Below are positions 24,206 to 37,711 of a stretch of DNA of 64,000 nucleotides, piece after piece; the first letter of the stretch is position 1, and each line of letters begins with the position of its first letter. The translations under genes and the position numbers were made by a program. The notes beneath the pieces were generated by a model. It was not told the origin of the DNA and ran no database searches. It saw only the letters and a list, made by a program, of their open reading frames with translations. The DNA is from Promerops cafer (taxonomy: Eukaryota; Chordata; Aves; Passeriformes; Nectariniidae): assembly GCA_013398275.1 (NCBI GenBank), contig VZSE01002883.1:1197249-1261248 (forward strand), given 5' to 3'.

Positions 24206-25803
24206 TTAACAGTCATATCTCATGTCTATAGCTTCATCCAAACTTTTCTCATCGTGTGTACTGGCAGCTAAAAACGTCGTTACTGGTGACCCTGTCACAT
24301 TGATTACACTGGTGCTTGTGCTGGCATTGCGCACAGCAATGCTTGTCACATTAATGCCCAAAGTAAGCCGAGTCTGCTCCAAGGCCTTTTCTGGCACTGC
24401 AAAGGCCTCCAGCTTCTTCTCCCCGTTAGCCATGTAGGAGTTTTGGCAGCCACGGCATATGCAGTCAAGGCAGGCTTTGCGGTTAGAGTAGCAAGGGCAG
24501 CGTTGGCCACGGCATGTAAGAACACTTGGATTTTGGGTGGCACGACCACATTTACACCCTTTCTTTTCTTGTGGCTTTTTATACACAGTTTTTGTTGGGC
24601 TTCCTGGCATAACGTTACTGCTGGGAACTTTCTCCTTTGCCTTGTCTTTTGTTTTCAGCACCCCTGGTTTGGCTTTCGGGTGGGATTTCTTAGGGGCATG
24701 TTCTAAGTTCTTTTTCATGCTTTTGTTAGACAGGAGCACAGTTTTACTGATTTTGGGAGTAGTTCCTCCATTAGGTACAGTCGCAATAGGCTGCAAAGAC
24801 ATTTTATTTTCCTGTTTGACTGTCACGGGAGCCGATGCTCCCAGTGTTGGGCCGCAGATGATGCTGGAGATGGGCAGAGGCTGAACCTTCTCACTGTCGC
24901 TTTCGGAGCGAGAGCGCTTCCTGTTCAGCTTCACCACCTTGGGCGTGGCTGCCGTGCACGAGAGCCCATGAGGAGAAGCATCTGTGGACATGAAAATGTT
25001 ATGGCTGAGGGGAGGGGGGGAGAGCTGCAGGAAGGGGCCGTTGGCCATGTTTGCCTCCAAGCCGGGCTGCAGGCTGGAGTCGCACACCTCGCTGCTGGAC
25101 ACGGTCTCCAGGCTGCGCAGCACCTCCTCGACGCTGAGCAGCAGCGACCCGCCCGGCTTGATGTCCTCACTGAAGCCGCAGATGTCGATGCCCGCGGGGC
25201 ACAGGTCGCTGGTGGCCACGGTGTCGCACACGGGCTGCAGGCTGCCGGGGATGTCCTCTGTCTTGATGTAATCACCGGTGGTGCACACATCGATGGCGCT
25301 GGCGTGCTCGGGAGAGGCGATGCTCACGCCGAGCTTCTCCACCGACAGCCCGTTGCAGGGGGGCAAGCCGTTGATGACGGAGCCCCGCAGGTCCAGGTTG
25401 GGGGTGCTCTCAGGCAGCGCCGTGAACCCCCCCGGCGTGTCCGTCGCCAGCTCCGAGGTGGAAGGGACTGGGGAATGCGTCAGACACAGAGCCAGGGCTG
25501 CATCCGAGGATTTCTCCGTCTCCTCGTGGAGCGGTGTCCCATCCTTGAGCAGAGCTAGCAGGTCTGCAGAGCAATCCACAGCCTGGATGATGTCCCGGGC
25601 CAGCGGCGTCTGCGTGATGTACTCGCACAGCTTCTTGTAGCAGTTCACCAGGATGCTCAGCTGCTTGTTCTCCTCAAACTGCTCGTAGTCCTTGCACCAG
25701 CTACACGAGGGCTTCATCATCATCTTCTTGCCTTTACACGTTTTGCAGACATAATGCTGACAATTGGAGTTGGTAGGAGCAATAGGGTCTTGTAGCAAAT
25801 TTC
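24206..25803 (-). CDS. MSL2: MSL2 terminal coding exon (RING C-half, CXC domain, C terminus)
   Basis: 1598 bp: two bases of a split Gly codon plus 532 triplets ending in TAA. The acceptor on the minus strand is CCCGTAG at 25810-25804. The open frame continues upstream to 25888, but those codons are intronic because homology to MSL2 starts at NLLQDPIAPTN. MSL2 is the RING E3 ligase and scaffold of the MSL complex (with MOF, MSL1 and MSL3), which acetylates H4K16; it is also reported to ubiquitinate H2B. Within this exon's product the RING ligands C15, H17, C20, C23, C34 and C37 are present (25694-25762). The first Cys pair belongs to the missing exon 1. A basic patch (NRKRSRSESDSEK) lies mid-protein. 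The Cys-rich CXC domain spans residues 417-457 (24434-24556) and binds DNA in the family. The C terminus SLDEAIDMRYDC is close to human. Confidence 0.96.
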
Positions 25804-28800
25804 CTACGGGAAAAAGAAAGAGGAGGATTACAAAGGACTTAAGGCAGGTTTCTGGGACACTATTGGATGAATGTTTTTGTTCTATCAAGAAAAATTACTC
25901 AAAAGGTTCAGTTATTCACAAGAAAACATCCTATCCAAACAACTGCCTGTACAAATTCTCAAGGCTGCCAACCTGGTTTTAAAACATTAGATAAAATTAG
26001 AAGAAAACCATCACACCATAACTTGTTGTATGCTGCAGCCTTTAGAAACATTCTCAACTACAATACTACTGATCACCTTCTCCTCTTCAGCTTTATCCAT
26101 GGAAACTTACAGAACACACAAGATTTCTATGAATTTACCAAAAGTGAAATAATAAACTCCCATGACAAGTTACTGCAAAGATTTTAATGGAATTAGTAAA
26201 AACAAATGGGAACAGAGCAGAGGAAAAACTCTGAAAGGAATGTAAAAATGATGAAATACCCACCCCTAAAGGGAAGAAGATGCAGCAGACTTTGTGTTAT
26301 TTTTCATTTAGCATTTAGTGAAGCCATCAGAATAAAGAATTTTTTTCAGTGTTTTACTGTTTAGAATAAAAAACTAATAAAAATCAGCTACTAAAGGAAT
26401 CCACATACCCCTGACAGCCCAGAAAGTTTCAGACCCCCAGCACTGACAGTCTGGAAGGTTTTGTCTGCAGATCCCCAAAACTGTAAAAACCTGGAAGAAT
26501 GGTTTTGGTTTTCCTTAAGAACAACTCAGATATTACCTAAGGATAAAATATAAAAGAACAAGTGAAACTAAATTCTGTATAGAAACAATCTAACTAGTTC
26601 CTATATCCAGAAAGTGACAGTATTGCTTTGCTATTTCCAGGCAGCTCTAGGCCAGAAAGATATTCCATCTCCTAAATTAAATTGCAGAGTATCTATAGTC
26701 ATCCCCAGCAACAGGCCTCCCTCCCCTCCCAGCAGCACATTCTCAGCTTTGATCAGACCTTTCTCCCATAAGGAGCCTCTGCTGGATGACCTACAGCCAT
26801 CAGGGAATTCCCACCCAGATTTTCCAAAGCGAAAACAATCTGCTGCAACAGGTGAATAAAATTAAACAACTTGGGAAGAGGAAGCAAAGTGAATACATCA
26901 AATCAGACTGGGATAAAACCCCAAAATATCAAAGATACTTTCTTTCATTGCTCACTTCTCTGATCCCTTTTCCCTGCATTCCCTGATCCCTCTTTGGGAA
27001 GGGGCTGCTCCAAGCCCTCCACCTGAGCCATCATGTAAACTGGGTTTTGAGCGACAAATCACAAGAGTCAGTGCTCAGGTTGCCATTACATAGTAATTTT
27101 TAATAAATGGAGAGAAATAGTTGTTCAGTAAGCTGGCAGGTGGCACAGACAGTGGCACAGAATGAGCCCTGCCATAACAGTGTGACAAGACCCCACCAGG
27201 AGAAGACAGGAAACACTCATCACATCAAGCCGGGAACGTTTAAAGCCAAGAGATGGAATACGAAGTCACACAGTCCAACCTGCAGGGGGAATAATTGGTT
27301 TTTTTCCCAAGTTCCCTTGAAATGACACGATATAAACAACACAGGCAGAGGTGGCCACTGTAGTCCTAAGATGGGACTTGACTTTAGGAGAAAAGTTCCC
27401 TGAAGAGAACAAAACCAAAACTTTAAATCCCACCAGCTCCTTGAAGAAGTCCTGTCCTTCAGCAGACAGTTCACCAACAATTGTCCAGTCCCCCTGGATC
27501 TTGAGTCTAACAGGACCAGCAGGAGCCGTGCCCTGGCCAGTGCTGACACTTCAAAGCCTTGGAACTACAGTGCTCCCAGGGCCAAAAGCCACCAGCATTA
27601 ATTAATTCCTAATGAATTAATGACACAAAGCAGCTGGGTGCACTCATCCACCAGTAGCCTCTCTTGGCTCCTTAGGACAGTAAGGCTGAATTATGATGCT
27701 TTACAGAACTAGAACTAAAATACTTCAGAGATGGCACCGAATAAACAAGATAACTTTTAATTAGATTTTTTAAAAAAGCATCACCAACAGTGTGTTTTAT
27801 TTCTCCCAAAATAAATTTGGCTGAAACTCCCGAATAAGTACAAATGCTAAAAGTGGATACAGGAAAATTTAAATTTCTGGAGGCTTTGAGGGAAAAACCA
27901 GACGGACTGACAAGACAAAACACTTCACATGCTCTCTCTGCCAGGAAGAACAGAGCAAGTTCTACTCCCAGTAAATGCCAGGCAACCTACACTGGAGAGA
28001 CATTAGGAATGCCTGAGCTGTGGGAATATTTTCCATTTCAACTCATATCTCATTGAATATTCATTCTTCAACGTTTCTTTCTTGTATGGATTCTGTGGCA
28101 CTTTCACTCTCCTCAGTCTTAGTACTGGCAAGTTAAAAAAAAAAAAGTCAGCCACAAGATGCTAATTTCCCATAAAATTAAGTTTCAGTACTTGTAATAC
28201 TCAGGGAGGGGCACTAAGTCAGCAGCACTGTCCCACAAACAGCACCTGAGCTGTTTTGGAACCTCGAGGTTTTGCAAGGCCAAGATCTCACTTTTGCCTG
28301 GTGGCCATCAGTGCTGCCCCTCTCTAGAAATTTAAAAATTTATATAGATCTCCAAGATATAAACATGATGGGCCCTTAAGTTAATATTTTTCATGCTTAT
28401 AATTTAGTATTTCTCTAAGCTAAATGTAATTTTTCATTTTATTGTGCAGCCATTCACCTGCACTAGACCCTTCCACAATTTGTCACTGCAGACCTTCAGC
28501 TTTACAGCCCTGTGTAGCCTGGTGTTACTGAACCCTGCTCTGTCTTTTCTCACCCCTCTTTAGTAAGGGGTTTATCAATACACCAAAAGCAAAATCACGT
28601 TCTTACAAAGCCTCCAATACGAGACTTTCCTTCCACATCAGCTCTTAACTATCCTGATTTCAGGAAGGTTGACTAAATACGTACATTAATATCAGCACTT
28701 ACAATTAATGAGGAGCATATACAGAGGAAAAACTTTTAATATATTTTTTACCAAACATCCCAGCTCATCTGAAAAGGCTGTCCCAAGAGCTGGAGCGAGG

Positions 28801-31800
28801 TCACTTAAACCACATGGAATGCTTCCTGCTGTGGTCCTTAATGAACATTATTTCACAGCTGCAGGGACAAGGGGAAGCATCTGCAAATTGTGTCTCTGAG
28901 ACCCAAGGGAGGAGAAGAATTGGGAATCAAAACAATTGTTAGGTGTCTGTACCCAGCAAATACGCTCCTAATGGATGAAATTCACTGGGAAGAAAGGCTT
29001 GAACAGGTACCTCCAGCCATTCTCACCTATCCTCAGCAAAGGCAGGAAAGGGCTAAACACAAATATCTAATTTAGGGTCCTTGGAAATGCTACCGCAACA
29101 TGAATCACTGAAAATTATCTTGGCTTTTCCAACAACCCAAAGTCTTCAGAATTATGACATTATTAAATCTTAATTTCATGAAGTAAAATAGAAAAAAATA
29201 AGTCAATTGTTTTAACAAATACAAATGTATCCATGGGGTTCATCTTGGCTGCACTGGGATCACCAGGAGTGCTCTGGCACTGTGGTGCTCAGCCAGCACC
29301 GGGGCCTGGCCAGCCCAGCCGCAGAGGCACCGTGGCATCCATGGGACACAGGAGGAGAGGGCAGCAAGGGAGCTCACCCACCAATCTGTGCCCATCTAAC
29401 AGCACAGAGCATGAGCTTATTTTTAAACCATGATTACAGAAACAGAAATGCTGAGCCACTACCAAGCTCTGAGGAACAGGAAGCTCTACCCATCTGAGCC
29501 ACACACAGACTTCTACATGCCAAGGACCCCAAAGTGATATCCACAGCTGGAGCTTTGACAGCTGCACTGCTATACGGTCAGCTTTTTCATTTTGGGATTA
29601 AACATCATCTGATTGTTTCTACTAAAATAATTAGCAACAGCCAGAAAGCTCCAACAACTTGCCACGTCCAAGCTTCAGAGCTCCTGTCTCCGGTTCTCAC
29701 TGACTGTGACACCACTGCACAGGGGTTTGTGCTCAGCCACCCCTCTACCTGCAGCTCCAGAGCTTCAGCTGCAGCACCGCGGGAAGGAATAGCCCTGCTC
29801 TCCCCACCACCTTCCCTGAACTGCTCCCTGCCACTCCACACAGCATTTTCTCACCCAAGAAATGATCAGCTGGAGCCCACTGAAGAATGAGCAGCAGCTC
29901 AACGAGGCTTTAGGGCAAAACACAACAGAAAATACCCTCACAAAAGCAGCATTTCCTGAGTTGAATAAACCCCCTAAAAGCACTACTGGCAAAACTATCT
30001 GACGACAGACAGGCAGGCATATGATGAGCAGCAAAAAGGTCTGTCAGCCATCTGCAGAGGAATACAACAAATGTATGGGATCTGTTTTAGAGGGGTGGGA
30101 GATCCGGGTACTTCCTAAAAAACAAGAAAACTGAACAAATTCTGATTCACAGAGGTTAGTGCAAGGGCCAGCTGTCATGGGCATGACAGCAGGGAAAGGT
30201 CTCACAGATCCCAAGCCCTACCACCCCCCACTTCCAGACCTACACTCAGTGTGGGCTGGACCATGTTGGATTTGATACACTTCACCAAAATTGCACCAAA
30301 GTCAGGAGCCAGATTCCCCAGACTGATGTCCGTCCTACCCCTGCCCTAGCAGTTGTTCCAGGTAGAAAAACGTTGGGCAGCTCCTCTCAGTGAAATCTGC
30401 TGGATCCCCTGTCACCCAGGTGTCCCACCCACTGCACAGCATTCCCAAAGCACATTCCCAAAACACATCCCCATGTGCAGCAGCTGCACTCTTAGCTGAG
30501 CCACAAGCACAGCTCTGCACTATTCTGGGGCAAAGCCCTGAACCCACGGCTACAGAACACGGCGTGGAGCTAAGGGCAGTTCACAACAACAACGCTACAC
30601 GTGTGCGATCCTTTCATGGGCTTTGACACACGTGGGTTCTGGACAGAAAATTGTTCAATTCAGCCAAAAAGTAGAAACAAAAAAATGCTCCCCAAGACTC
30701 CCAGCACAGAACACTGAGAAACAATGAGACTTTCCCCGTGAACTACGAGAAATGATTTCTTCCTACAAACACCATCCTGCCCTTAGATCACCCCAACCAC
30801 ACAGCCAGAATTTGACCAAGACACCCACAAACACTTATAAATTCCCCGTTGGCTGAAATGGAAATGTGGGGGACACAAAAAAGCACTAAAAAAACCTCCC
30901 AAATCAACTAAAAATACTTATTTCAAAGTTTTATCACAGAAAACATTCTGCTAGCTACTGAATATTTCTGCACATCCTCCATGAACACACAACTGTGAAA
31001 GAATTGCTAAAGTCATTATTACCCTCATATAGGGACAGTTGTGACTAATGAATTAATGTTTGTGTAACTCTTTGAAAAAATAAAAACTGCATTGTTTTTG
31101 CCTGAACACCATAGGAACCCAATTTAACCATGATCAGAAGACAGACTATTTTTCTTCATATTTGGAGAAATACAGTCAACCTCTTTAGCTAAAGTTCAAG
31201 GGAAAAAAATTCAACAACTTGCATTATAAGTGCAGAAGGGACTGACTGCCTTCTTCTTTGAGTCCACCCCCCACATGAGGAACAACAGAACATTTTTACT
31301 AAGTCCTATGTCAAAGTTACAGTTCTGTTTCAAAGTCCTTCTGTTTACAAAATCTCTGACAGAAAAAATTCTAAATGTATTTTTAACAAACTAGGTGGTA
31401 AAGTTCAAACTTTGAGGCTTTAAGAAGATGGATAAATTAATCTTTTTCACCATGCAGTGTAAAATTTTCACGTAATGATGTTTTTCAAAAGTCAAAATTG
31501 CTGTATTTTGAGAAGTTTCAAATAGCAAAGTTAACATTTCTCCTATGGGTATAAAATAATAATACGTTTCTAAGCTGCAGAAACACTCACAAGAGTTAGA
31601 ACTTGCTTTGGAAGTTATAGATCAAGTTCATCACAATCCCTGAGCAGTCAAAAAGTAATGAAAACCATTTTTCCACACCAAACAAAAATGCTTGAACATC
31701 AGAATCTTAGAGTGAAGTGTGCTCTCCAAGGCCACAGTGCGAGAGGGAGCCGGCCGTGGGCTGTGACTGCGAGGCTCAGGAGACACGGAATAACAAATTA

Positions 31801-34800
31801 TACCACTGGGGGACTCGGGTGTAACTCCTCCAGGAGAGCAGGGAAATCTTTGCTCCCTGCTCAGGAAAGGCTGTACTGCCATCACTTCTCAAGTCATTGC
31901 CCAGCCCCAGGCAATGTTTTCTGGCCTTACTAAAGACTCCAACACAATATCCAGGAATGCTCAGTCCGTATTGAGACGGCCTGACGTGTAAATTGTAAGG
32001 TAGCAAAGAAAACGAAGGCAGAGAAAAGCGTGCTGGGGTGCTCCCTGCCCACGGACCAGGACAGCTCAGCCATCCCAATAAAGATGCCTCCTGGCAACAC
32101 ATTAACTCCTCTTTAAACATTCGGGAACACAATTGGTTTAATCAATATCCTCAGGCACCACCAAACCCATCCATCACCTCCCAGCTCCCCAAGCAGGAAC
32201 ACTCCTCTCCAATCCCAGCAAAAGACAGCACTGCAGCCCTCTTCGGAAGCCAGTGTCAACCAGCTGCCACCGAGGGGACCACAACTACTTCTCTTCCTAC
32301 TCAATTTTCTTCTAGGCAGAGGAGTATTTTTAGTTTAGAACCCAATTTAAATTCTACTGGCAGAACTTTCTGTTATCAAAACTTCTGCAGTACAATGCAG
32401 ACAACCTTGACAAAGCAGTTCTCCCAGGAGTCACACACAGGGTTTGAAAACAGGAAAGGGAAACGAAGCTGAGTAGGGAGATTTTAAGAGGAAATCACCC
32501 AACATGTTCAGTAAAAACTGGTGTGTACAGAGATGTGAGACTGGACATTTTATAGACAACTGCTCCCCAGACCAAGCACAAACAGAACACCTGCAGCAGA
32601 AGGTATTTGACAGGTACTTAGTCCCCTAGTCCATGCTCCCTGATGGTTGTTTCAGAGATGCTGATCATTCTTCACATTCTTCACAAATTCAGAAGTGTTT
32701 TGGCAACCATTCATGACATTTTTAAGGGGAAAAACTTTTTAAAACTACCAGTAGTTTTATTTACAGTATTTCTCATAACTGAAAACAGAGGAAAGAAGAA
32801 AATGTCAGTGGAGAAAATACCTAAACCCCCCCCAACACCACAATTTTCAAACATAAAAGGCAACTCTGACCTGGCAGCACAGATCATGAATCAGCCTTCA
32901 CTCTCCTCAACCTAGGGAGAATAGACAAGGAAGAAGTTTCCATCACAAAACTTAAAAATTTTAAGTTTTTTCACTCTAAAACTCTGTTACCCAATCTCAA
33001 CTTAGCCATGGCTCACATCCCAAATGGAAACTCCAGTATCATGCATATAATTAAGTTTTATTATAATGGGAATTTGTTTTGTCTCCCTTATTCCATGTCT
33101 GTGACAGGAATCTGAATTTTCCAGGAAGTTTCCATCTGTTTAGGTGTCACTCTAGTATCTCCCCTTCCCTGAAGGAAGTTCAGTCCAACTGTCCAGACCC
33201 AGTTCACACCATTTCCCAGTGACAGAGTGCAGCCCACAGCCCTGAGCTCTGCCTGGGACCTGGAACCACACCCCAAGAGCTACTGACCAGGGAAGGGCAC
33301 TGGGGGACACAAGAACTGCAGAACCAAAGGAGAATGACCTCACAGAGAGGCAAGGAAGAGGAGGAGAAGCCTTCACGTGGACAGAATGGCACAAAGTGGA
33401 AAATTTTACACAACTGTATTACCACCAACTATGGAGACATTTCAGATCTAGTGCCAAGTATAATTGATTATAATAAGTAATTATATTATACACTCCATTC
33501 AACTTACTTTAGCAGTATAAAGCTCTCAAAACAGGCTATTGCTTTTACACAAAAGCAGGAGGGAAATAACATCCATACACTAATTTTTATATAGAAAAAC
33601 AAAAGTCAAGAGTTTTTATTTTAATTTTTTGGCAATCCATGCCATTGCCCATGTTTGGGAATTGCTTCCACAATGCTACTGCACCACTGAGCCTTCAACC
33701 CCCTGGCTAAAATTATCAAGAGCTGCCTCGGAACACCGGATGGGGCTCTGTGAGGTACCAGTGCTGCCATGGGTTTCTTTGTTCCTCTCCCTCCTAATCT
33801 CCCTAAAGCCACATGTTGTTTCACATCCCCTTACTGGGATTACAGGATGTTTAAGGCAAGAACTGTATTCTCATCCTGTATTTCCCAGCACCAGCTGGGT
33901 TCCTGGCCAAGCATAAAACGTTGTCCTGCAGCCCTGCCAGCTTCCAAGAACTCTCTCAATCAGCAATAACAATCTTTCATATACCTTTGAAATATCTTGC
34001 AGAGATTCCATGATGAAGTTTTCTATGGATAAAAAGCTAAGCTGATCTGACTGGCAATCGTATCTCTTACAAGCATTTCATCTCTTACAAGAATTTCAGA
34101 GAAGGCTGTTAATGCTGAAGAGACCAATGATTTGCAGTTACCTGCATGGTATCTGAACCAGAGAATGGCACCGCTAAAATGTTTATCCCAGTAGACAGCA
34201 CCTTTAAAACACAGAAGTTTGTTGCATAAATTTCACTATGTTATTTTTAAAGTAAATGTGGTATTAACATGCAATTTTATAATAATCACTTTATTCCAGA
34301 GGCTGAAACTTGTATTTCACATCCTGAAAACACGCAAGGCATAGCCCTTCTGCCTTATGCACACTTGGGAGCAGTTATTTTCAAGTTTTAAAAGCTCTAG
34401 GAAATACTGTCTTATACATCCTTATAAAAGGATGATGTATTACCTACAGCACTGTCCAAGAAACTGTCACATGATCACACTTGAATCCTAGAAATACACA
34501 CACGGCTGTTCCAGCTACAGAGCTGAACCCTCATCACCCATCATGAGGCAAGAGGGAGACCTTGAATCCACTCAGAACTGATTCAGCTGACTTACACTGA
34601 CATACTGTATTTACATTTTGGCTTTCTACTGCTGCAACGCCATGTGTGCCAATCTGAATCTGAAATCAGAGCTTTAATTAGAACTTCATAATTATGTGGG
34701 TCCAAAAACTTCTGCCACCCCCTGCTATGTGAGCTGGTGTAAAAGACTATGGGATCACAAGGAAATGAGCTGGCTTATGCCTCGTGTTTTGGGAGCACAG

Positions 34801-35253
34801 AGGAAGCCCAGGAATGTTAGCTGATTTATGTAGCTAGCACTCATTTCTCCTAAAAACAATTCCCTAAAATTAAAGGGACAATCTTGACCATGGAATTAAT
34901 ACCCAAAGCATAACAAAGCATTACAGAATGCACTCAAGAGAGATTACACTGAGAAAAAGCTGATGACATAAGGAGCACTAATTTGTGGACTAACTTCCCA
35001 AGGGAATTCCTAGAAGTCCAGCACTTGAGACCTTAACCACTACTGATACTTCCTGCAGCATTTCTCCAACAAAGCACTCAGCACTTTACAAAGACCAGGG
35101 CAAGGAAAAGTACCAGACACTCCAAGTTCCATGTACATGGACCCAGAGCCAGGTATTTGGGTCTCATGGTCAAAACAGACAAACACAGCAGCAAGAGGTG
35201 AGCATCAGAAAAGCTTTCAAGTACGAAAACAAAAAACCCAGCCCAAACCCACA

Positions 35254-35393
35254 CTGCAGTTAGCTCAGCTGGTCAGAGCAGGGTGCTGAGAACACCAAGG
35301 TTCTGCCTTCAGTCCCTCTACGGGCCATTCACTAACAGCTGGATTCCATGGCCCTTGTGGGTCCCTTCCAATGCAGAATATTTTGGGATTCTG
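35254..35393 (+). mobile_element. tRNA-Ile-derived SINE with CR1-type 3' tail
   Basis: The head GTTAGCTCAGCTGGTCAGAG matches the A-box half of tRNA-Ile. GGTGCTGAGAACACCAAGG corresponds to the anticodon arm with the AAT anticodon lost. A degenerate B box (CTTCAGTCCCTC) and the acceptor strand TACGGGCCA follow. Then comes a tail with CCATGGCCCTTGTGGGTCCC, TTCCAATGCAGAAT and GGGATTCTG, typical of the CR1 LINE 3' end. This composite is the architecture of TguSINE1-like elements known from songbirds. It is not a functional tRNA gene because the anticodon loop and B box are degraded. Confidence 0.75.
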
Positions 35394-37128
35394 GCAGAGT
35401 TTTGGGTGGTCATAGTGCACAATGTCATGATCTCTCAATGTAGCCTTTACTTAAGTGCTTAGACTTTTATCTTTTAAAACACCAAAGCTAAAAAGTCTTT
35501 TATGGTTGTACAGGGTTTAATGACCTTAAATATTCAGAAGGTGTAGAAGGTGTAACAGCTCTTAGCACTAAGAGAAAAGGAACACAAAAAGCAAATGAGA
35601 AAAAGATGGACTGGCTTTTACCAGTCTGAACTGTAGATTTGTGACACTGGGAACACCAGAGTGAGCAGTTCTGTGTGGGGCAGGCCCACTCCCCCATGAC
35701 CACCTCAGGCTCAAGACAGACACCTGGGTAACTGTTTTACTGCACGGCTTCACAGAGAGTGTGGAATTTACTGAGGCCCCTGGATACTGACACACCACAA
35801 ACAGGAGTCCAGGAGGCACAGATAAGACTGGTTAATCAGCTGTAAGCAAAACATTTGAAATAAACAGCAGCTACCGGTTATCTGAAAGCTGGCCACAGTA
35901 GAAAAAAATATACAGCAAAGGAATAACCCTAATATTCAAAGAAAATAAAGTGTCAGAAAGAAAGCAGAACCATCAAGAAGTAGCTTTTGAATAGGAATAT
36001 CCATGGAGGCACAAGGAAATAGAAGAAAACAAACTAAAAACGTGGTTTGCTCTACCAAACTGAGAGTGACAGAAAAACCAAGCAAGAAAAGCTGAAGAAG
36101 GGGAAAAGAAGGTCAGGAATTTGGGCAGGGACAAATTAAAGATAGACAATTTCAACAGCACAGAGTGTAAAACTAAGATTGCAAAAGGCCAAGAAGGGAA
36201 GAAGGCAGGGCAAGGAGAACAAAGAACACATTTCAGACAACCAGGCTTAAAGCGGAGAGGCCAAAGAGCACAGCAATGCAAATATCTTATTAAAAAAAAC
36301 CCAGAAAGATATCTGTGTATTTTTTGGCCAAAAGCAGTCCAGTGACTGACCAAAAGCATGAAGAATTTATGGGAAGAAAGCACAGCTAGGGTTGGAATCA
36401 ATAAGGCCTAAGGTGATAAGAAATAAAAAGCAGAGATGCATCAACACTAGCATCGGGATTCCATGAGGGAAAATCCTTAAGACAAATTACTTCAGGAAAT
36501 GACGATGCAGAGATCCTGGGAACGGGCTCCCTCTTTCCCAGTGCAAACACATCTCTATTTTCAAAGACTTTAAGTGGGAGGAGCCAATAGCGAGAGGATA
36601 GGAAGCATCTAACGCTACTTTAGCCGTCTCAACAGTTAAATCCTGATCCTGTAAATAAATAAAATATTTAACTTTCTAAAGCTAAATTCAGTGTAACACA
36701 CACACATCGGTATCGACAAACACAGTGGGCATAAAATCACTCTGTCAGGAAAATACAAACACAAACAGGGCAGAACTTAAAACTACCCGAGGGAAAAAAG
36801 GAGAATTTAAAAAATTTAACAACCAAGAGGTCTAACAAGTCAGACCCCCCTCCTGACACTGACCAAGGCTTCAAAGGGAAGTTCAAGGAAACCTAACAGT
36901 TTATTCTAGAGCTTCCTCCCAGGAATGGACACATGCCCCCACTCCATAAACACAGCAAAATGCAATTCCTTCCCAGTATTCCCCACACTGTAACACCGAA
37001 ATTCCAGATACTGCCTTTGCCCAGAGCACACAGAACGCTCTTTTTTGGGGGGACAGGAAAGCCCAGCAGACTTCCAGCCTGTTTGCTTTTTATGGTAATT
37101 ATTGTTACAGAAGAATTATCTACTAGGC

Positions 37129-37150
37129 AAAAAAAAAAAAAAAAAAAAAA
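37129..37150. repeat. Poly-A run (A22)
   Basis: Twenty-two consecutive A followed by TTAATTATTG, inside the MSL2 intron close to the CpG island. Confidence 0.9.
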
Positions 37151-37711
37151 TTAATTATTGTTTCTGTCAGCTCAAAATTCCTGGCTTTCAATCGCAATTA
37201 CTTATTGTTTACATTACAAGGAGGGGGTAAAAAAAATTACGAAGTTCCTCTTCCCCTGCCTCTATGGTCGGTATATCGTTTTGGCTATCTTTTACCACAC
37301 TCGCTCTTAGTCATCGCTTTTTTAAAGCCATTAACTTCACTACACCAGGGTATTTCAATAACCACTGACAACTGCCGGACCCTTGATGAAGCAGTGATCA
37401 TAACACAGCGCTGCATTTCGAGGCAAACACTCTCTCCATGCCACCACCGCCTTCGCAGCGTGCGCGGCTGTTGAGACACAGCCCCTGCCGCCTCCCTGCC
37501 CTTGTGACCGGCCCTGCCCGCGGCTGCCCCGCGCCGGGGGCGGGTTTAGCCCGGGCAGTTCCCACTCCACCGCTCCCGAGCGCCGAGCCGCCCCCCCGGC
37601 GGCCGCGGCACCGTGGGCTCAGGGCCCGGCAAACTTTGCTGGGAGCTGCCCCGGAGCGGGCCGGGCGAGGCGAGGCCGAGCCAGCCCCGGTGCGGGCCCA
37701 GGGCGGTGCGG

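Larger units (their letters stand above)
25804..37711 (-). other. MSL2 intron 1 (visible part)
   Basis: About 12 kb of AT-rich sequence between the MSL2 coding exon and the CpG-island promoter. Recognised content: a tRNA-Ile-derived SINE (35254-35393), an A22 run (37129-37150), a TAAT-rich imperfect palindrome near 27597-27625 and an AT-rich palindromic stretch near 33460-33492. Open frames such as 32038-32472 look spurious. Confidence 0.75.

Noticed and set aside
24968..25558. 196-codon plus-strand frame antisense to MSL2
   Set aside because: Shadow frame caused by the GC-rich composition of the MSL2 coding exon; no recognisable motif.
25804..25888. Upstream extension of the MSL2 open frame to an ATG at 25888
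   Set aside because: The extension shows no similarity to MSL2, and a good splice acceptor (CCCGTAG) marks the exon start. The true start codon belongs to exon 1.
32038..32472. 144-codon plus-strand frame in the MSL2 intron
   Set aside because: Polar, low-complexity translation without motif or splice context; consistent with chance.
35254..35330. Functional tRNA-Ile gene
   Set aside because: The AAT anticodon is lost and the B box is degraded, and the sequence runs into a CR1 tail, so it is a SINE.
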